A stretch of 64,000 nucleotides of DNA from DASPKT01 sp035626475 (GTDB lineage Bacteria > Pseudomonadota > Alphaproteobacteria > Azospirillales > Azospirillaceae): contig DASPNP010000041.1 in the NCBI GenBank assembly GCA_035626475.1, forward strand, positions 1 through 64,000, written 5' to 3'. The position numbers and the translations under genes were made by a program. Each line of letters starts with the position of its first letter. Position 1 is the first letter of the stretch. The notes beneath the pieces are model-generated. The model searched no databases. It worked only from the letters and a program-made list of their open reading frames with translations, and was not told where the DNA came from. Positions 50,775 through 61,565 of the stretch are shown here, one piece after another.

Positions 50775-51506
50775 CTATGGCGCCAGCAGGTGGCGGGCGC
50801 GCTCAAGATCCTCGGCAGTATCGACGCCCAGCGGCACCGCGTCCACCACGGCGGCGTCGATGCGCATGCCGGCGGCCAGCGCCCGCAGCTGCTCCAGCTT
50901 CTCCCGCCGCTCCAGGGCTGAGGGCGGCAGCGCCACGAATCGCTCCAGCGCCGCGCGGCGGTAGGCGTAGAGGCCGATATGGTGGAAATGGTCGCCCGGC
51001 CCCCAGGGGGCGGTGGCGCGGGTGAAGTAGAGGGCGCGGCCGACCGCCGCATCCCCCTCCAGCTCCAGCACCGCCTTGACCACATTGGGATTGGTGCGCT
51101 CGGCCTCGTCGCGGATCGGCACGACCAGCGTGGCGATGTCCACGCCGGGTCGGGCCAGCGGCGCGAAGACGGCGCGCACCGTCTCCGGCTCGATGGTCGG
51201 CAGGTCCCCCTGGACGTTCACGACCGCGTCGTGCCGCCCCTCCGGGTCCAGCGCCAGGAGGGCGGCATGGATGCGGTCGGAGCCCGACGGCAGGTCGGGG
51301 TCGGTCAGCACGGCGACGCCGCCGGCGGCCTCCACGGCGCGGGCGATCTCCGGTTCGGCGGCGGCCACGGCGACCGGGCCGATGCCGGCGGCCACCGCGC
51401 GGCGCCAGACATGGACGATCATGGGCAGGCCGTGGATGTCGGCCAGCGGCTTGTCCGGCAGCCGGGTCGACGCCAGCCGGGCGGGGATGAGAACGATCGG
51501 GTTCAT
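50775..51506 (-). CDS. kdsB: 3-deoxy-manno-octulosonate cytidylyltransferase
   Basis: Activates KDO to CMP-KDO for lipopolysaccharide core. The 243-residue product begins NPIVLIPARLASTRLPDKPL and shows DIHGLPMIVHVWRRA, SGSDRIHAAL, NVQGDLP and the metal/CMP residues near FHHIGLYAYRR. Start MNPIVLIPAR at 51506; an in-frame ATG further upstream is less likely. It is first in kdsB-pheA and divergent from the cytochrome c gene. Confidence 0.95.
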   Translation of the reverse strand: MNPIVLIPARLASTRLPDKPLADIHGLPMIVHVWRRAVAAGIGPVAVAAAEPEIARAVEAAGGVAVLTDPDLPSGSDRIHAALLALDPEGRHDAVVNVQGDLPTIEPETVRAVFAPLARPGVDIATLVVPIRDEAERTNPNVVKAVLELEGDAAVGRALYFTRATAPWGPGDHFHHIGLYAYRRAALERFVALPPSALERREKLEQLRALAAGMRIDAAVVDAVPLGVDTAEDLERARHLLAP

Positions 51507-51736
51507 GGGGGCCGGGTTGCGCGGGGTGGCGCCGTCGGGTGCGATGGTCATAGCCCGAACCGCGTGCGACATTTGGTCCGGCGGGTCAAGCGGGAATGCG
51601 GGTGGACTGGAATGCCGCCTCGGCTATGGTGCCCCGCGAATGATCGGGGTGGGCGGGCATCGACAGCGCGCCCTCTTGACGTTATTTTGCCCCGCACCCG
51701 AGGGACAATCGGGCGGGATTAGAGGGTTAGGACGAG

Positions 51737-52279
51737 ATGGCGGGCAGCTTCTTCAACAAACTTTCCATGGCCGTTCTGATGGCGATGCTGATCGCCATGC
51801 TGGCCGCGTTCGTGTCCAAGAAGCTGGTGCACCCGCATCAGCTGGCGGAGAACGCCTACAAGGTCGAAGGTGTCGAGGAGGCCGCTCCGGCCGGTGGCGC
51901 CGCGCCGGCCGCGCCCGCCGCGCCCGAGCCGGTGACCGCGCTGCTGGCCTCGGCCGACGTCGCCGCCGGCGAGAAGGGCGCCAAGGCCTGCGCCGCCTGC
52001 CACACCTTCGAGAAGGGCGGCGCCAACAAGGTCGGCCCGAACCTGTGGGGCGTGGTGAACGCCGCGCACGGCCACACGCCGGGCTTCGCCTACTCCGCCG
52101 CGATCAAGGAGAAGCCGGGCAACTGGGACTATGAGGGGCTGAACCAGTTCCTCGCCAACCCCAAGGCCTACGCGCCGGGGACCAAGATGAACTTCGCCGG
52201 CATCAAGAAGGTGCAGGACCGCGCCAACCTGATCGCCTGGCTGCGCACCCAGGCCGACGCGCCGGCGCCGCTGCCCTGA
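51737..52279 (+). CDS. Membrane-anchored cytochrome c (CycM-like)
   Basis: A 180-residue class I c-type cytochrome. One N-terminal uncleaved membrane anchor (about residues 8-26), an Ala/Pro linker (48-65), then the haem site CAACH (Cys85, Cys88, His89) and axial Met151 in GTKMNF. CycM-type cytochromes carry electrons from the bc1 complex to a terminal oxidase. ATG 51737; AGGACGAG precedes it. It has a strong terminator. Confidence 0.92.
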   Translation: MAGSFFNKLSMAVLMAMLIAMLAAFVSKKLVHPHQLAENAYKVEGVEEAAPAGGAAPAAPAAPEPVTALLASADVAAGEKGAKACAACHTFEKGGANKVGPNLWGVVNAAHGHTPGFAYSAAIKEKPGNWDYEGLNQFLANPKAYAPGTKMNFAGIKKVQDRANLIAWLRTQADAPAPLP

Positions 52280-52304
52280 TCCGGGCCGCATGGCGGTGAC
52301 TTCG

Positions 52305-52340
52305 ACGGGGCGGTCCGCAGGGACCGCCCCGTGCCGTTTC
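52305..52340 (+). terminator. Terminator of the cytochrome c gene
   Basis: A 12-pair perfect stem (52305-52316 with 52321-52332), four-base loop, followed by GCCGTTTC; the U-run is short. Confidence 0.78.
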
Positions 52341-52353
52341 GCGAGGACTTTCC

Positions 52354-52647
52354 ATGTACGTCGTGATCCTGCGCTACACCGCCGCGCTGGAGGCCATCGA
52401 CGCCCTGCATGCCGAGCATAGATCCTGGCTCGGCGATCAGTATGCGGCCGGCCGCTTCCTGCTTTCCGGGCCGCAACGGCCGCGCACCGGCGGCGTCATC
52501 CTGGCGGGAGCCATGCCGCGCGCCGAACTGGACGAGCTGCTCGCCGCGGATCCCTTCGCCCGGGCGGGCGCCGCCACCTATGAGGTTGTGGAGTTCGCGC
52601 CGGTCCTGTCGGCGGAACGCCTGATCCCCCTGCGGGAGCTCCCCTGA
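52354..52647 (+). CDS. YciI-like protein (second of two)
   Basis: A 97-residue YCII-domain protein: YVVILRYTAALEAIDALHAEH (His in the usual place), LLSGPQRPRTGGVILAGA, LLAADPFARAGAATYEVVEF. It differs clearly in sequence from the yciI-like gene at 40903-41187. ATG 52354 has GAGGA upstream. Function unknown. Confidence 0.88.
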   Translation: MYVVILRYTAALEAIDALHAEHRSWLGDQYAAGRFLLSGPQRPRTGGVILAGAMPRAELDELLAADPFARAGAATYEVVEFAPVLSAERLIPLRELP

Positions 52648-52715
52648 AGCTCCCCTCGCGGACGTCGCCGTCGCGCATTAGGTTGGTGCGCGCCCCGTCG
52701 CCAGGAGTCCATGCG

Positions 52716-53498
52716 ATGCGTTCTCCCCCCGTCACCGACGATCTGATCGCCTTCGCCCACCGGCTGGCCGACGCGGCCCGGCCCGTGGTCAGGCGCTATT
52801 TCCGCACGCCGTTCGCGGTGGACACCAAGTCCAACGAGACGCCCGTCACCATCGCCGACCGCGAGGCGGAGGCGGCCATGCGCGCGCTCATCCAGGCGGA
52901 GCGGCCGCAGGACGGCATCCTGGGGGAGGAGCATGGGACCGAGGGACTGGACCGCGACTTCGTCTGGGTGCTGGACCCGATCGACGGCACCAAGTCCTTC
53001 ATGACCGGCCGGCCGATCTTCGGCACGCTGATTGGCCTGACCTACAAGGGCCGGCCGGTGCTGGGCATCATCGACCAGCCCATCGCGGAGGAGCGCTGGG
53101 TCGGCGCCCAGGGCCGCCCGACCACCTTCAACGGCGCGCCCGTGCGCACCCGCCCCTGCGGCGACATCGGTGCGGCGGTGCTGACCACGACCACGCCCGA
53201 GATGTTCGACGAGGGCGACGCGCCGGCCTTCGCCCGCCTCTCGAAGGCAGCCAAGTACACGCTCTACGGCAGCGACTGCTACGGCTATGGCCTGCTGGCC
53301 TCGGGCTTCCTCGACCTGGTGGTGGAGGCGCAGCTGGGCGCGTGGGACTGGGTCGCCCTGGTCCCGGTGGTGGAAGGCGCCGGCGGCCGCCTCACCGGCT
53401 GGGACGGCCAGGACATGGTGCTGGGCGCGCCCGGCAAGGTGGTCGCGGCGGGAGACCCGGTGCTTCATGCCCGGGCGCTGGAGCTGATGCGGGGCTGA
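52716..53498 (+). CDS. hisN: Histidinol-phosphatase (inositol monophosphatase family)
   Basis: Removes phosphate from histidinol phosphate in histidine biosynthesis. The 260-residue product carries the three metal-binding motifs of the family: GEEHG (70-74), DPIDGTKSF (87-95) and GAWDWVAL near 218. Sequence layout fits HisN more than SuhB. ATG 52716 with AGGAG eight bases upstream is chosen. A neighbouring out-of-frame ATG (52711) is not used. Confidence 0.88.
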   Translation: MRSPPVTDDLIAFAHRLADAARPVVRRYFRTPFAVDTKSNETPVTIADREAEAAMRALIQAERPQDGILGEEHGTEGLDRDFVWVLDPIDGTKSFMTGRPIFGTLIGLTYKGRPVLGIIDQPIAEERWVGAQGRPTTFNGAPVRTRPCGDIGAAVLTTTTPEMFDEGDAPAFARLSKAAKYTLYGSDCYGYGLLASGFLDLVVEAQLGAWDWVALVPVVEGAGGRLTGWDGQDMVLGAPGKVVAAGDPVLHARALELMRG

Positions 53499-53501
53499 CA
53501 T

Positions 53502-53539
53502 GTAGGTCGCATGGAGGCGGAGCCGTAATGCGACCTACC
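53502..53539. repeat. Extragenic repeat, family A (copy A5, compact hairpin)
   Basis: GTAGGTCGCATGGAGGCGGA directly followed by GCCGTAATGCGACCTAC gives a compact 38-base hairpin, three bases after the hisN stop codon. Confidence 0.82.
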
Positions 53540-53608
53540 GGGGACATCCGGCGGGGCTTCGGCAAGGGGCGCTGGAAAGCGGCCGCGCCCAAGTCCACAA
53601 TGGCAGGC

Positions 53609-54682
53609 ATGCTCGCCTACGCCGCCCGCCGCCTGCTGCTGCTGATCCCGACCCTGGTCCTGATCCTGGCGGTCAATTTCCTGCTGGTACAGCTGGCGCC
53701 CGGCGGCCCGATCGAGCGGCTGGCGGCGGAGCTGGAGGGCGAGGCGGTGGACGCCACGGCGCGGGTCGGCGGTGCCGGCGCCTCCGTCCAGGCCGACCCC
53801 GGTGCCTATCGCGGCGCGCGCGGCCTCGACCCCGAACTGATCAAGGAGCTGGAGCGGGAGTTCGGCTTCGACCGGCCCTGGCCGGAGCGGTTCGCCCGCA
53901 TGCTGGGCGGCTACCTGACCTTCGACCTGGGCCGCAGCTTCTTCCGCGACCGGCCGGTGGCGGGGCTGATCCTGGAGAAGCTGCCGGTCTCGCTCACCCT
54001 CGGCCTCTGGTCGACGCTGCTGATCTACGCCGCCTCCATCCCGCTCGGCATCGCCAAGGCGCGGCGGCCGGGCAGCGGCTTCGACGCGGTCACCAGCGGG
54101 CTGGTGGTGGTGGGCCATGCCGTGCCGGGCTTCATGGTGGCGGTGCTGCTGGTGGTGCTGTTCGCCGGCGGCAGCTTCCTCGCCTGGTTCCCGCTGCGGG
54201 GGCTGACGGGGGAGGACTGGGCCGCCCTGTCGCCCCTGGGCAAGGCGCTGGACTATCTGCACCACGCGGCGCTGCCGGTGCTGTCGCTGGTGGCCGGCGG
54301 CTTCGCCGGGCTGACGCTGCTGACCCGCAACGGCTTCCTGGAGGAGCTGGCCAAGCCCTACGTCGTCACCGCCCGCGCCAAGGGGCTGCCGGAGGGCCGG
54401 GTGCTCTACGGCCATGTCTTCCGCAACGCCATGCTGGTGGTCATCTCCTCCTTCCCGCAGGCGCTGGTGGGGGTGCTGTTCACCGGCGCGCTGATGGTGG
54501 AGGTGATCTTCTCGCTGGACGGTCTGGGGCTGCTGGGCTTCGAGGCGGTGGTGAACCGCGACTATCCCGTCATCTTCGGCACGCTCTACGTGCTGAGCCT
54601 GATGGGGCTGCTGGCGAATCTGGCGGGCGACCTGGCCGCCGCCTGGGCCGATCCGCGCATCGATTTCGGAGCGCGGGCATGA
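53609..54682 (+). CDS. yejB: Peptide ABC transporter permease, YejB type
   Basis: First permease of a peptide/oligopeptide importer. The 357-residue protein starts MLAYAARRLLLLIPTLVLIL, has LLVQLAPGGPIERL, and the DppB/YejB permease signature (ELEREFGFDRPWPERFARML, LPVSLTLGLWSTLLIYA, MLVVISSFPQALVGVLFTGAL). YejBEF imports peptides such as microcin C or compatible-solute peptides. ATG 53600 is three codons upstream. It overlaps yejE by four bases. No periplasmic binding-protein gene is adjacent. Confidence 0.9.
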   Translation: MLAYAARRLLLLIPTLVLILAVNFLLVQLAPGGPIERLAAELEGEAVDATARVGGAGASVQADPGAYRGARGLDPELIKELEREFGFDRPWPERFARMLGGYLTFDLGRSFFRDRPVAGLILEKLPVSLTLGLWSTLLIYAASIPLGIAKARRPGSGFDAVTSGLVVVGHAVPGFMVAVLLVVLFAGGSFLAWFPLRGLTGEDWAALSPLGKALDYLHHAALPVLSLVAGGFAGLTLLTRNGFLEELAKPYVVTARAKGLPEGRVLYGHVFRNAMLVVISSFPQALVGVLFTGALMVEVIFSLDGLGLLGFEAVVNRDYPVIFGTLYVLSLMGLLANLAGDLAAAWADPRIDFGARA

Positions 54683-55691
54683 GGCTGTCGGCCCCCGCCC
54701 GCCGCCGCTGGGCCCGCTTCCGCGCCAACCGCCGGGGCTGGTGGAGCCTGTGGCTGCTGCTGGCCCTGGTGCTGCCGACCCTGCCGGCGGAGTTCGTGGC
54801 GAACGACCGGCCGCTGCTGGTGCGCTTCGACGGCGGCTGGTATTCGCCGGTCCTGCACGACTATCCGGAGACGGACTTCGGCGGCGACTTCCCCACGGCG
54901 GCGGACTACCGCGATCCTTACGTGGCGGCGCTGATCGGCGCGCGCGGCTGGATGCTCTGGCCGCCGCTGCGCTACGCCTATGACAGCGTGAACTACGCCC
55001 TGCCCGGCCCCGCCCCCTCCCCGCCCTCGCGGGAGAACTGGCTGGGTACGGACGACCAGGGGCGCGACGTGGTGGCGCGGCTGGTCTACGGCATCCGCCT
55101 GTCGGTGCTGTTCGGCGCGGCGCTGACGGTGGCGGCGTCCGCCATCGGCATCCTGGCCGGCGCGGTGCAGGGCTATTTCGGCGGCTGGGTGGACCTCGCC
55201 GGCCAGCGGCTGGTGGAGGTCTGGTCCGGCCTGCCGGTGCTGTTCATCCTGATCCTGCTGGCGAGCCTGGTGGAGCCCGGCTTCTGGTGGCTGCTGGGGG
55301 TGCTGCTGCTGTTCGGCTGGATGCCGCTGGTCGGCGCGGTGCGCACCGAGGCGCTGCGGGTGCGGCGGCTGGACCATGTGCGGGCGGCCCGCGCCCTGGG
55401 CGCGTCGGAGGGCCGCATCCTGCTGCGCCACGTGCTGCCCAACGCCACGGTGGCAGCGCTGGCGCTGCTGCCCTTCGTCATGGGCGGCGCCATCACCACC
55501 CTGTCGGCGCTGGATTTCCTGGGCTTCGGCCTGCCGCCCGGCTCCCCGTCCCTGGGCGAGTTGCTGGCCCAGGGCAAGGCCCACCTGCACGCGCCCTGGC
55601 TGGGGGTGACGGCCTTCGCGGCACTGGCGGTGCTGCTGAGCCTGCTGGTATTCGTGGGCGAGGCGGCGCGCGACGCCTTCGACCCGCGCGG

Positions 55692-55695
<4 letters not shown>
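54679..55695 (+). CDS. yejE: Peptide ABC transporter permease, YejE type
   Basis: Second permease, 338 residues. It has YejE features: a periplasmic insertion containing YSPVLHDYPETDFGGDFPTA, and the permease core WLGTDDQGRDVVARLVYGIR, EALRVRRLDHVRAARALGAS (EAA loop contacting the ATPase), LGFGLPPGSPSLGELL. ATG overlaps the yejB stop (ATGA). Confidence 0.92.
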
Positions 55696-57332
<1,637 letters not shown>

Positions 57333-57384
57333 GGCTGGTGCTTGAAAACGCCCGCTGCCGCCTTGGAGGCCGACATACTCAGTC

Positions 57385-57546
57385 CGTCATCCCGGCGGAA
57401 GCCGGGACCCAGGAGTTGCAGCCATGCCCGATCGATGAAGCGCGCCCGTAGGTCGCATGGAGCGCAGCGCAATGCGACCTACGGGCGCTGCATCCATCGT
57501 ATCCCGCTGCAACCCCTGGACCCCGGCTTCCGCCGGGGTGACGGGT
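57385..57546. repeat. Composite extragenic element: family D arms flanking family A (D3-A6-D3')
   Basis: Left D arm GTCATCCCGGCGGAAGCCGG (57385-57422), right D arm CTGCAACCCCTGGACCCCGG (57507-57546, reverse complement of the left). Between them lies a compact A element, GTAGGTCGCATGGAGCGCAG to TGCGACCTACGG (57448-57483). The whole stretch fills the gap between yejF and the histidine kinase gene, which are convergent. Confidence 0.82.
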
Positions 57547-57576
57547 GAGACACAGCCAAAGGGTTGCGCCCGCCCC

Positions 57577-59646
57577 TCAGGCCGAGCGGGCCGGCTCGGA
57601 GCGGTAGAGGCGGTTCTTCGGCAGGGTGACGGTGACCATGGTGCCGACGCCCGGCGTGCTCTGGATGCCCAGCCGGCCGCCATGCGCCTCGACATAGCCC
57701 TTGGCGAGCGGCAGGCCCAGGCCGGCGCCGGGCTGGCGGCGGTTGTGGCCGGTCTCCACCTGGCCGAAGGGCTGCAGCGCCAGCCGCAGCGCCTCGGGCG
57801 TCATGCCGACGCCGGTGTCGCTGACGCAGAGGCAGAAATCGCCCTCCACGTCGGTACCGGCGGCGACCGTCACCCGGTCACCCCGCTCGCTGAAGCGGAT
57901 GGCGTTCGACAGCAGGTTCACCAGGACCTGTTTCAGCCGCACCTCGTCGGCCAGCAGCCGCTGCCCGCCGCCCGACCCGGCATCGACCTCGATGGCGATG
58001 CCGGCCTCGTTCGCCTTCTGCGCGACCAGCCGCACGCAGCGGTCGACCAGCGCGTCCACGTCCAGCCAGGCCTCGCGCAGCTCCAGCCGGCCGGCGTCCA
58101 GGCGGGCGATGTCCAGCAGATCGTTCACCAGCCGCAGCAGGTGCAGGCCGCCCTCGTGGATGTCGACGGCGTAGTCCCGGTACTGCGGGTTGCCGAGGCT
58201 GCCCAGCAGCTCGTCCCGCAGGATCTCGGAGAAGCCGATGATGGCATTCAGCGGGGTGCGCAGCTCGTGGCTGATGTTGGAGAGGAACTGGCCCTTGGCG
58301 CGGTCGGCCAGCTCGGCCTCGGCCCGGGCTTGGCGCAGCACCTCGTCGGCGACGGCACGGTCGCTGACGTCGCGGGAGACAACCAGCACCGCCCGGCCGT
58401 CCTCATCCTCGATCGGCAGCAGCGTGGTGAGCGTCGGCACGGCGGAGCCGTCGCGGCGGCGGAACTCGATCGGCTCCCAATTGCAGGGCCGGCCGGCCCC
58501 GGCCTCCGCCAGGCGCTGGCGGACCTCGCCGCGCGCGGTCTCGGCGATGAAGTCCAGCAGCGGCACGCCGTCGGCGTCGACCGGGCTGTCCAGCCCCAGC
58601 ATGTCCAGCCCGCCGGCATTGATCAGCGACATCTCGCCGTCGCGCACCAGGGAGATGAGGTCCGGCACGGCGTCCACCAGCGCCCGGTAGCGCTCCTCGC
58701 TCTGCGCCAGCTCGGCCAGGGCGCGGGCCTGCTGCTGCCCGACGCGCTGGGCGCGGGCGAGGAACAGCGCGGTCAGGCCGACCATGGCGACGATGATGGC
58801 GACCAGGAACCATTGCACGCTGTGCAGCAGCGAACTGCCCGGCGCCGGCGCCTGCCAGGAGAGCCAGCCCGCCGGCTGCCCCTCCGGGTCGGCCAGGGCG
58901 AGCGTGGTCGCCGGGTCGCCGGCCGGGGCGGCGCCGTGCAGGCGCAGCTTCTGGATGGGCAGGGGCGCCGCCAAGTCGGCCAGGATCGGGTCGGCCAGCA
59001 GGCGCAGGAAGACCAGCACCGCGCCCTGGGCCGGGCGGGCGCCGGTGCCCTCGTAGCGGATGTCGGCGGCGGCGGCGAGGTGCGGCCGGCCGCCCTGCAC
59101 GACGATGCCCGTGGCCGCCTTGGGCACGCCCGGGGGTGACGTCCGGGCGCGGCGCACCAGCTCCATGATGCCGGGCGGCGGCGCGCCGAGCGTCGCCTCC
59201 AGCCGCGTGCCGTCCTGCAGCGCCAGCCGGATGCGGCCGTCGTCGCCGACCACCACGACGTCGGTGATGCCGAAATGGTTGGTGAGGTAGGAGCCGAGCG
59301 TGCGGTCGACCCATTCGGCGTCCGGCGCGGGCCCGGCGAGCTGGTCGGCGGACTCGTTCCAGCTGGCATAGTCGATGACGATGTCGCCCAGGCGCGTCTC
59401 CGCCTGGGTCACGGAGACCTGCACCATGCGCACGGTCTGGGCCGCCATCTCGCGGTCTTGCCACACGGCGGCGTAGCCCAGCACGCCGGCGATGGCGGCG
59501 ACCGCCACCATCAGCAGCAGCAGCACGGGGACCAGCAGCGGATAGGCGGCGGTGGAGAGGCCACGCCCCTCCTCCTGAATCCCGCCGCCGGCGGCGCCCA
59601 TGAAGGGCCGCGCGACCGTGTCCTCGGCGCCGGAACCGCTCGGCAT
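57577..59646 (-). CDS. CHASE4-PAS sensor histidine kinase
   Basis: Membrane sensor kinase of 689 residues. Two membrane segments (about 36-62 and 278-298) enclose a periplasmic CHASE4-type domain (VIDYASWNESADQLA, LTNHFGITDVVVVGDDG). A PAS domain (about 318-430) and the kinase core follow: H-box FLSNISHELRTPLNA with phospho-His near 460, N-box LLSNAIRFSERG, G1 SDTGVGMTP and G2 GAGLGLPLAKG. No response regulator gene is adjacent, so it is an orphan kinase. GTG 59649 is one codon upstream of ATG 59646. It is divergent from the porin gene. Confidence 0.92.
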   Translation of the reverse strand: MPSGSGAEDTVARPFMGAAGGGIQEEGRGLSTAAYPLLVPVLLLLMVAVAAIAGVLGYAAVWQDREMAAQTVRMVQVSVTQAETRLGDIVIDYASWNESADQLAGPAPDAEWVDRTLGSYLTNHFGITDVVVVGDDGRIRLALQDGTRLEATLGAPPPGIMELVRRARTSPPGVPKAATGIVVQGGRPHLAAAADIRYEGTGARPAQGAVLVFLRLLADPILADLAAPLPIQKLRLHGAAPAGDPATTLALADPEGQPAGWLSWQAPAPGSSLLHSVQWFLVAIIVAMVGLTALFLARAQRVGQQQARALAELAQSEERYRALVDAVPDLISLVRDGEMSLINAGGLDMLGLDSPVDADGVPLLDFIAETARGEVRQRLAEAGAGRPCNWEPIEFRRRDGSAVPTLTTLLPIEDEDGRAVLVVSRDVSDRAVADEVLRQARAEAELADRAKGQFLSNISHELRTPLNAIIGFSEILRDELLGSLGNPQYRDYAVDIHEGGLHLLRLVNDLLDIARLDAGRLELREAWLDVDALVDRCVRLVAQKANEAGIAIEVDAGSGGGQRLLADEVRLKQVLVNLLSNAIRFSERGDRVTVAAGTDVEGDFCLCVSDTGVGMTPEALRLALQPFGQVETGHNRRQPGAGLGLPLAKGYVEAHGGRLGIQSTPGVGTMVTVTLPKNRLYRSEPARSA

Positions 59647-59917
59647 CACGCCCCATGCCCTCTATCGATCAGCCTATTCTCGTCCTGGTAATACACGCTT
59701 TTCAATCGATTTGCTTGCGCGGCGGCAGCTTCAGGCGGCGTGGCAATCCGGCAACGGTCACAGCATGTCACAAAAATGAAAGCCAACTTCGACATTTCGG
59801 TCACGGCGCTTTGCTAGCGGTTCCGGCGCCTGGAACGCCGCCTATGCCGAATAGGTACTTCACCGAGGTGGAGTTGCGGGCTTTGGCGAGGTTCCAACCG
59901 TCCTACGGAGTTGAGAA

Positions 59918-61444
59918 ATGACCTTCAAGACCACCCTGCTCGCCGGCACCGTCCTCGGTGCCGCGGCCCTCGTGGCCGGAGCGGCCTCGGCCCAGACCGC
60001 CCAGCGTCCGGCGACCACCCCGGCCCCGACCGTCACCCAGGCCCAGATCGAGGCGCTGAACAGCCAGATCCAGGCGCTGCAGGGTCAGCTCCAGTCGCTG
60101 AAGGACCAGGTCGGCAAGGACGTCGCCGCGGTCAACAAGCGCGTCTCCGACGCCCCGACCGTCACCGTGGCCGGTGGCCGTCCGCGCTTCGTCAGCGCCG
60201 ACAAGGCCTTCGACGTGGCGCTGCGCGCCCGCCTGCATCTCGACTACGGCTACTGGTTCCCGGACAACGTCACGGCCGGCGCGCTGGACCTGCCGGGCAA
60301 CCAGATCGACCTGCCGGACGGCTTCAACACCCGCCGCGCCTACATCGGCGTGGCCGGCAAGGTGTTCAACGACTTCAACTTCGAGCTGACCGCCGACTTC
60401 TCGAACGACCGCGGCGCCGGCGGCCGCCTGCAGGCCGCCAACGTCTCCTACACCGCCATCCCCGGCTGGACGATCGACGTCGGCGCCATGCAGCCGCCCT
60501 TCACGCTGGAGGACAGCACCTCCTCCAACGACATTCCCTTCATCGAGCGCTCGGCGCCGGTGAACCTGGCCACCAGCCTGGTGGCGAGCGAGTCGCGCCT
60601 GGCGCTCGGCTTCAAGAACAGCGGCGACCGTCACTTCGTGTCGGCCTACCTGACCGGCGACACGCTGGCCGCCTCGGGCGGTGACGACCAGCACGCCGTC
60701 ATCGGCCGCGCCGCCTTCCTGGCCGCCACCAGCCCCGACTTCGACCTCGGCATCGGCGTCACCGGCGGCCACCTATTCGAGCCGCGCCAGACGGCCGGCG
60801 GCGCGCAGGTCGCGGCCAACAACGTCCGCAACCTGAGCCTCAGCGAGCGTCCCGAGACCCGCATCGGCGGCGGCGCCTACCGCATGGTCAGCACCGGCAA
60901 CATCGACAGCGACAGCTTCTCGGTGTACGGCGGCGACGTGGCCTTCACCTTCAAGAACTTCTGGGTGGCCGGCGAGTACTACCAGTACGAGTTCGAGCGC
61001 CGCGTGGCCCTGGGCGCCTTCGACGACCCGTCCTTCGACGGCTACTACGTCGCCGCCGGCTGGTTCATCACCGGCGAGCGCCGCCCCTACAACATCAAGG
61101 GCGGCAACTTCCAGGGCCCGAAGGTCCAGTGGCCGTTCCGCACCTCCGGCGGCTACGGTCCCGGCGCCTGGGAGCTGGCGGCCCGCTACTCGGTCATCGA
61201 CCTGGTCGACCTGGACGGCGGCGTCGGCGTCACCACCCCGCTCGCCAACGTCACCCCGACCAGCGGCTTCCGCACCGGCGGCACGCCCGGCGAGCAGGAG
61301 GTCATCACCCTGGGCCTGAACTGGTACCTGAACTCGGCCGTCCGCCTGATGTTCAACTACCAGATGATGGAGGCCGACCGTCCCGGCACGCAGCCGACCG
61401 ACGAGACGGACGCCATCACCGCCCGCCTGCAGTTCCAGTTCTGA
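59918..61444 (+). CDS. Outer-membrane porin, OprO/OprP family
   Basis: A 508-residue outer-membrane protein. Signal peptide 1-26 (ASA-QTA); a short coiled coil follows (about 35-75, QIQALQGQLQSLKDQ), which trimerises many alphaproteobacterial porins; then a 16-strand-type barrel (FDVALRARLHLDYGYWFPD, VGAMQPPFTLEDST, FWVAGEYYQYEFER, LGLNWYLNSAVRLMFNYQMM) ending with Phe (RLQFQF), the outer-membrane insertion signal. The OprP-like family takes up phosphate or polyphosphate; specificity here is not proved. GGAG precedes ATG 59918. Upstream there is a repeat GTCACA-N4-GTCACA (59757-59772). Confidence 0.88.
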   Translation: MTFKTTLLAGTVLGAAALVAGAASAQTAQRPATTPAPTVTQAQIEALNSQIQALQGQLQSLKDQVGKDVAAVNKRVSDAPTVTVAGGRPRFVSADKAFDVALRARLHLDYGYWFPDNVTAGALDLPGNQIDLPDGFNTRRAYIGVAGKVFNDFNFELTADFSNDRGAGGRLQAANVSYTAIPGWTIDVGAMQPPFTLEDSTSSNDIPFIERSAPVNLATSLVASESRLALGFKNSGDRHFVSAYLTGDTLAASGGDDQHAVIGRAAFLAATSPDFDLGIGVTGGHLFEPRQTAGGAQVAANNVRNLSLSERPETRIGGGAYRMVSTGNIDSDSFSVYGGDVAFTFKNFWVAGEYYQYEFERRVALGAFDDPSFDGYYVAAGWFITGERRPYNIKGGNFQGPKVQWPFRTSGGYGPGAWELAARYSVIDLVDLDGGVGVTTPLANVTPTSGFRTGGTPGEQEVITLGLNWYLNSAVRLMFNYQMMEADRPGTQPTDETDAITARLQFQF

Positions 61445-61476
61445 TCACCCGCCCCGCGAGGGGTGGCGCCTACGGA

Positions 61477-61512
61477 CCCCCGCCGGACCCATCCGGCGGG
61501 GGTTTCGCTTTT
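61477..61512 (+). terminator. Terminator of the porin gene
   Basis: Ten-pair stem (61477-61486 with 61493-61502), six-base loop, then TTTCGCTTTT. It lies 33 bases after the stop codon. Confidence 0.9.
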
Positions 61513-61565
61513 GCGGGGTCCCGTGGGATAAGGGCGGCACAGCCATCCCGGGGAGACGACCGCCC

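Noticed and set aside
59757..59772. A confirmed Pho box upstream of the porin
   Set aside because: The direct repeat has a 10-base period, and only partial match to the PhoB consensus; kept only as a speculative finding.
59655..59921. 88-codon frame between the kinase and porin genes
   Set aside because: It has no ribosome site, an irregular composition, and runs into the porin start; the region looks regulatory.
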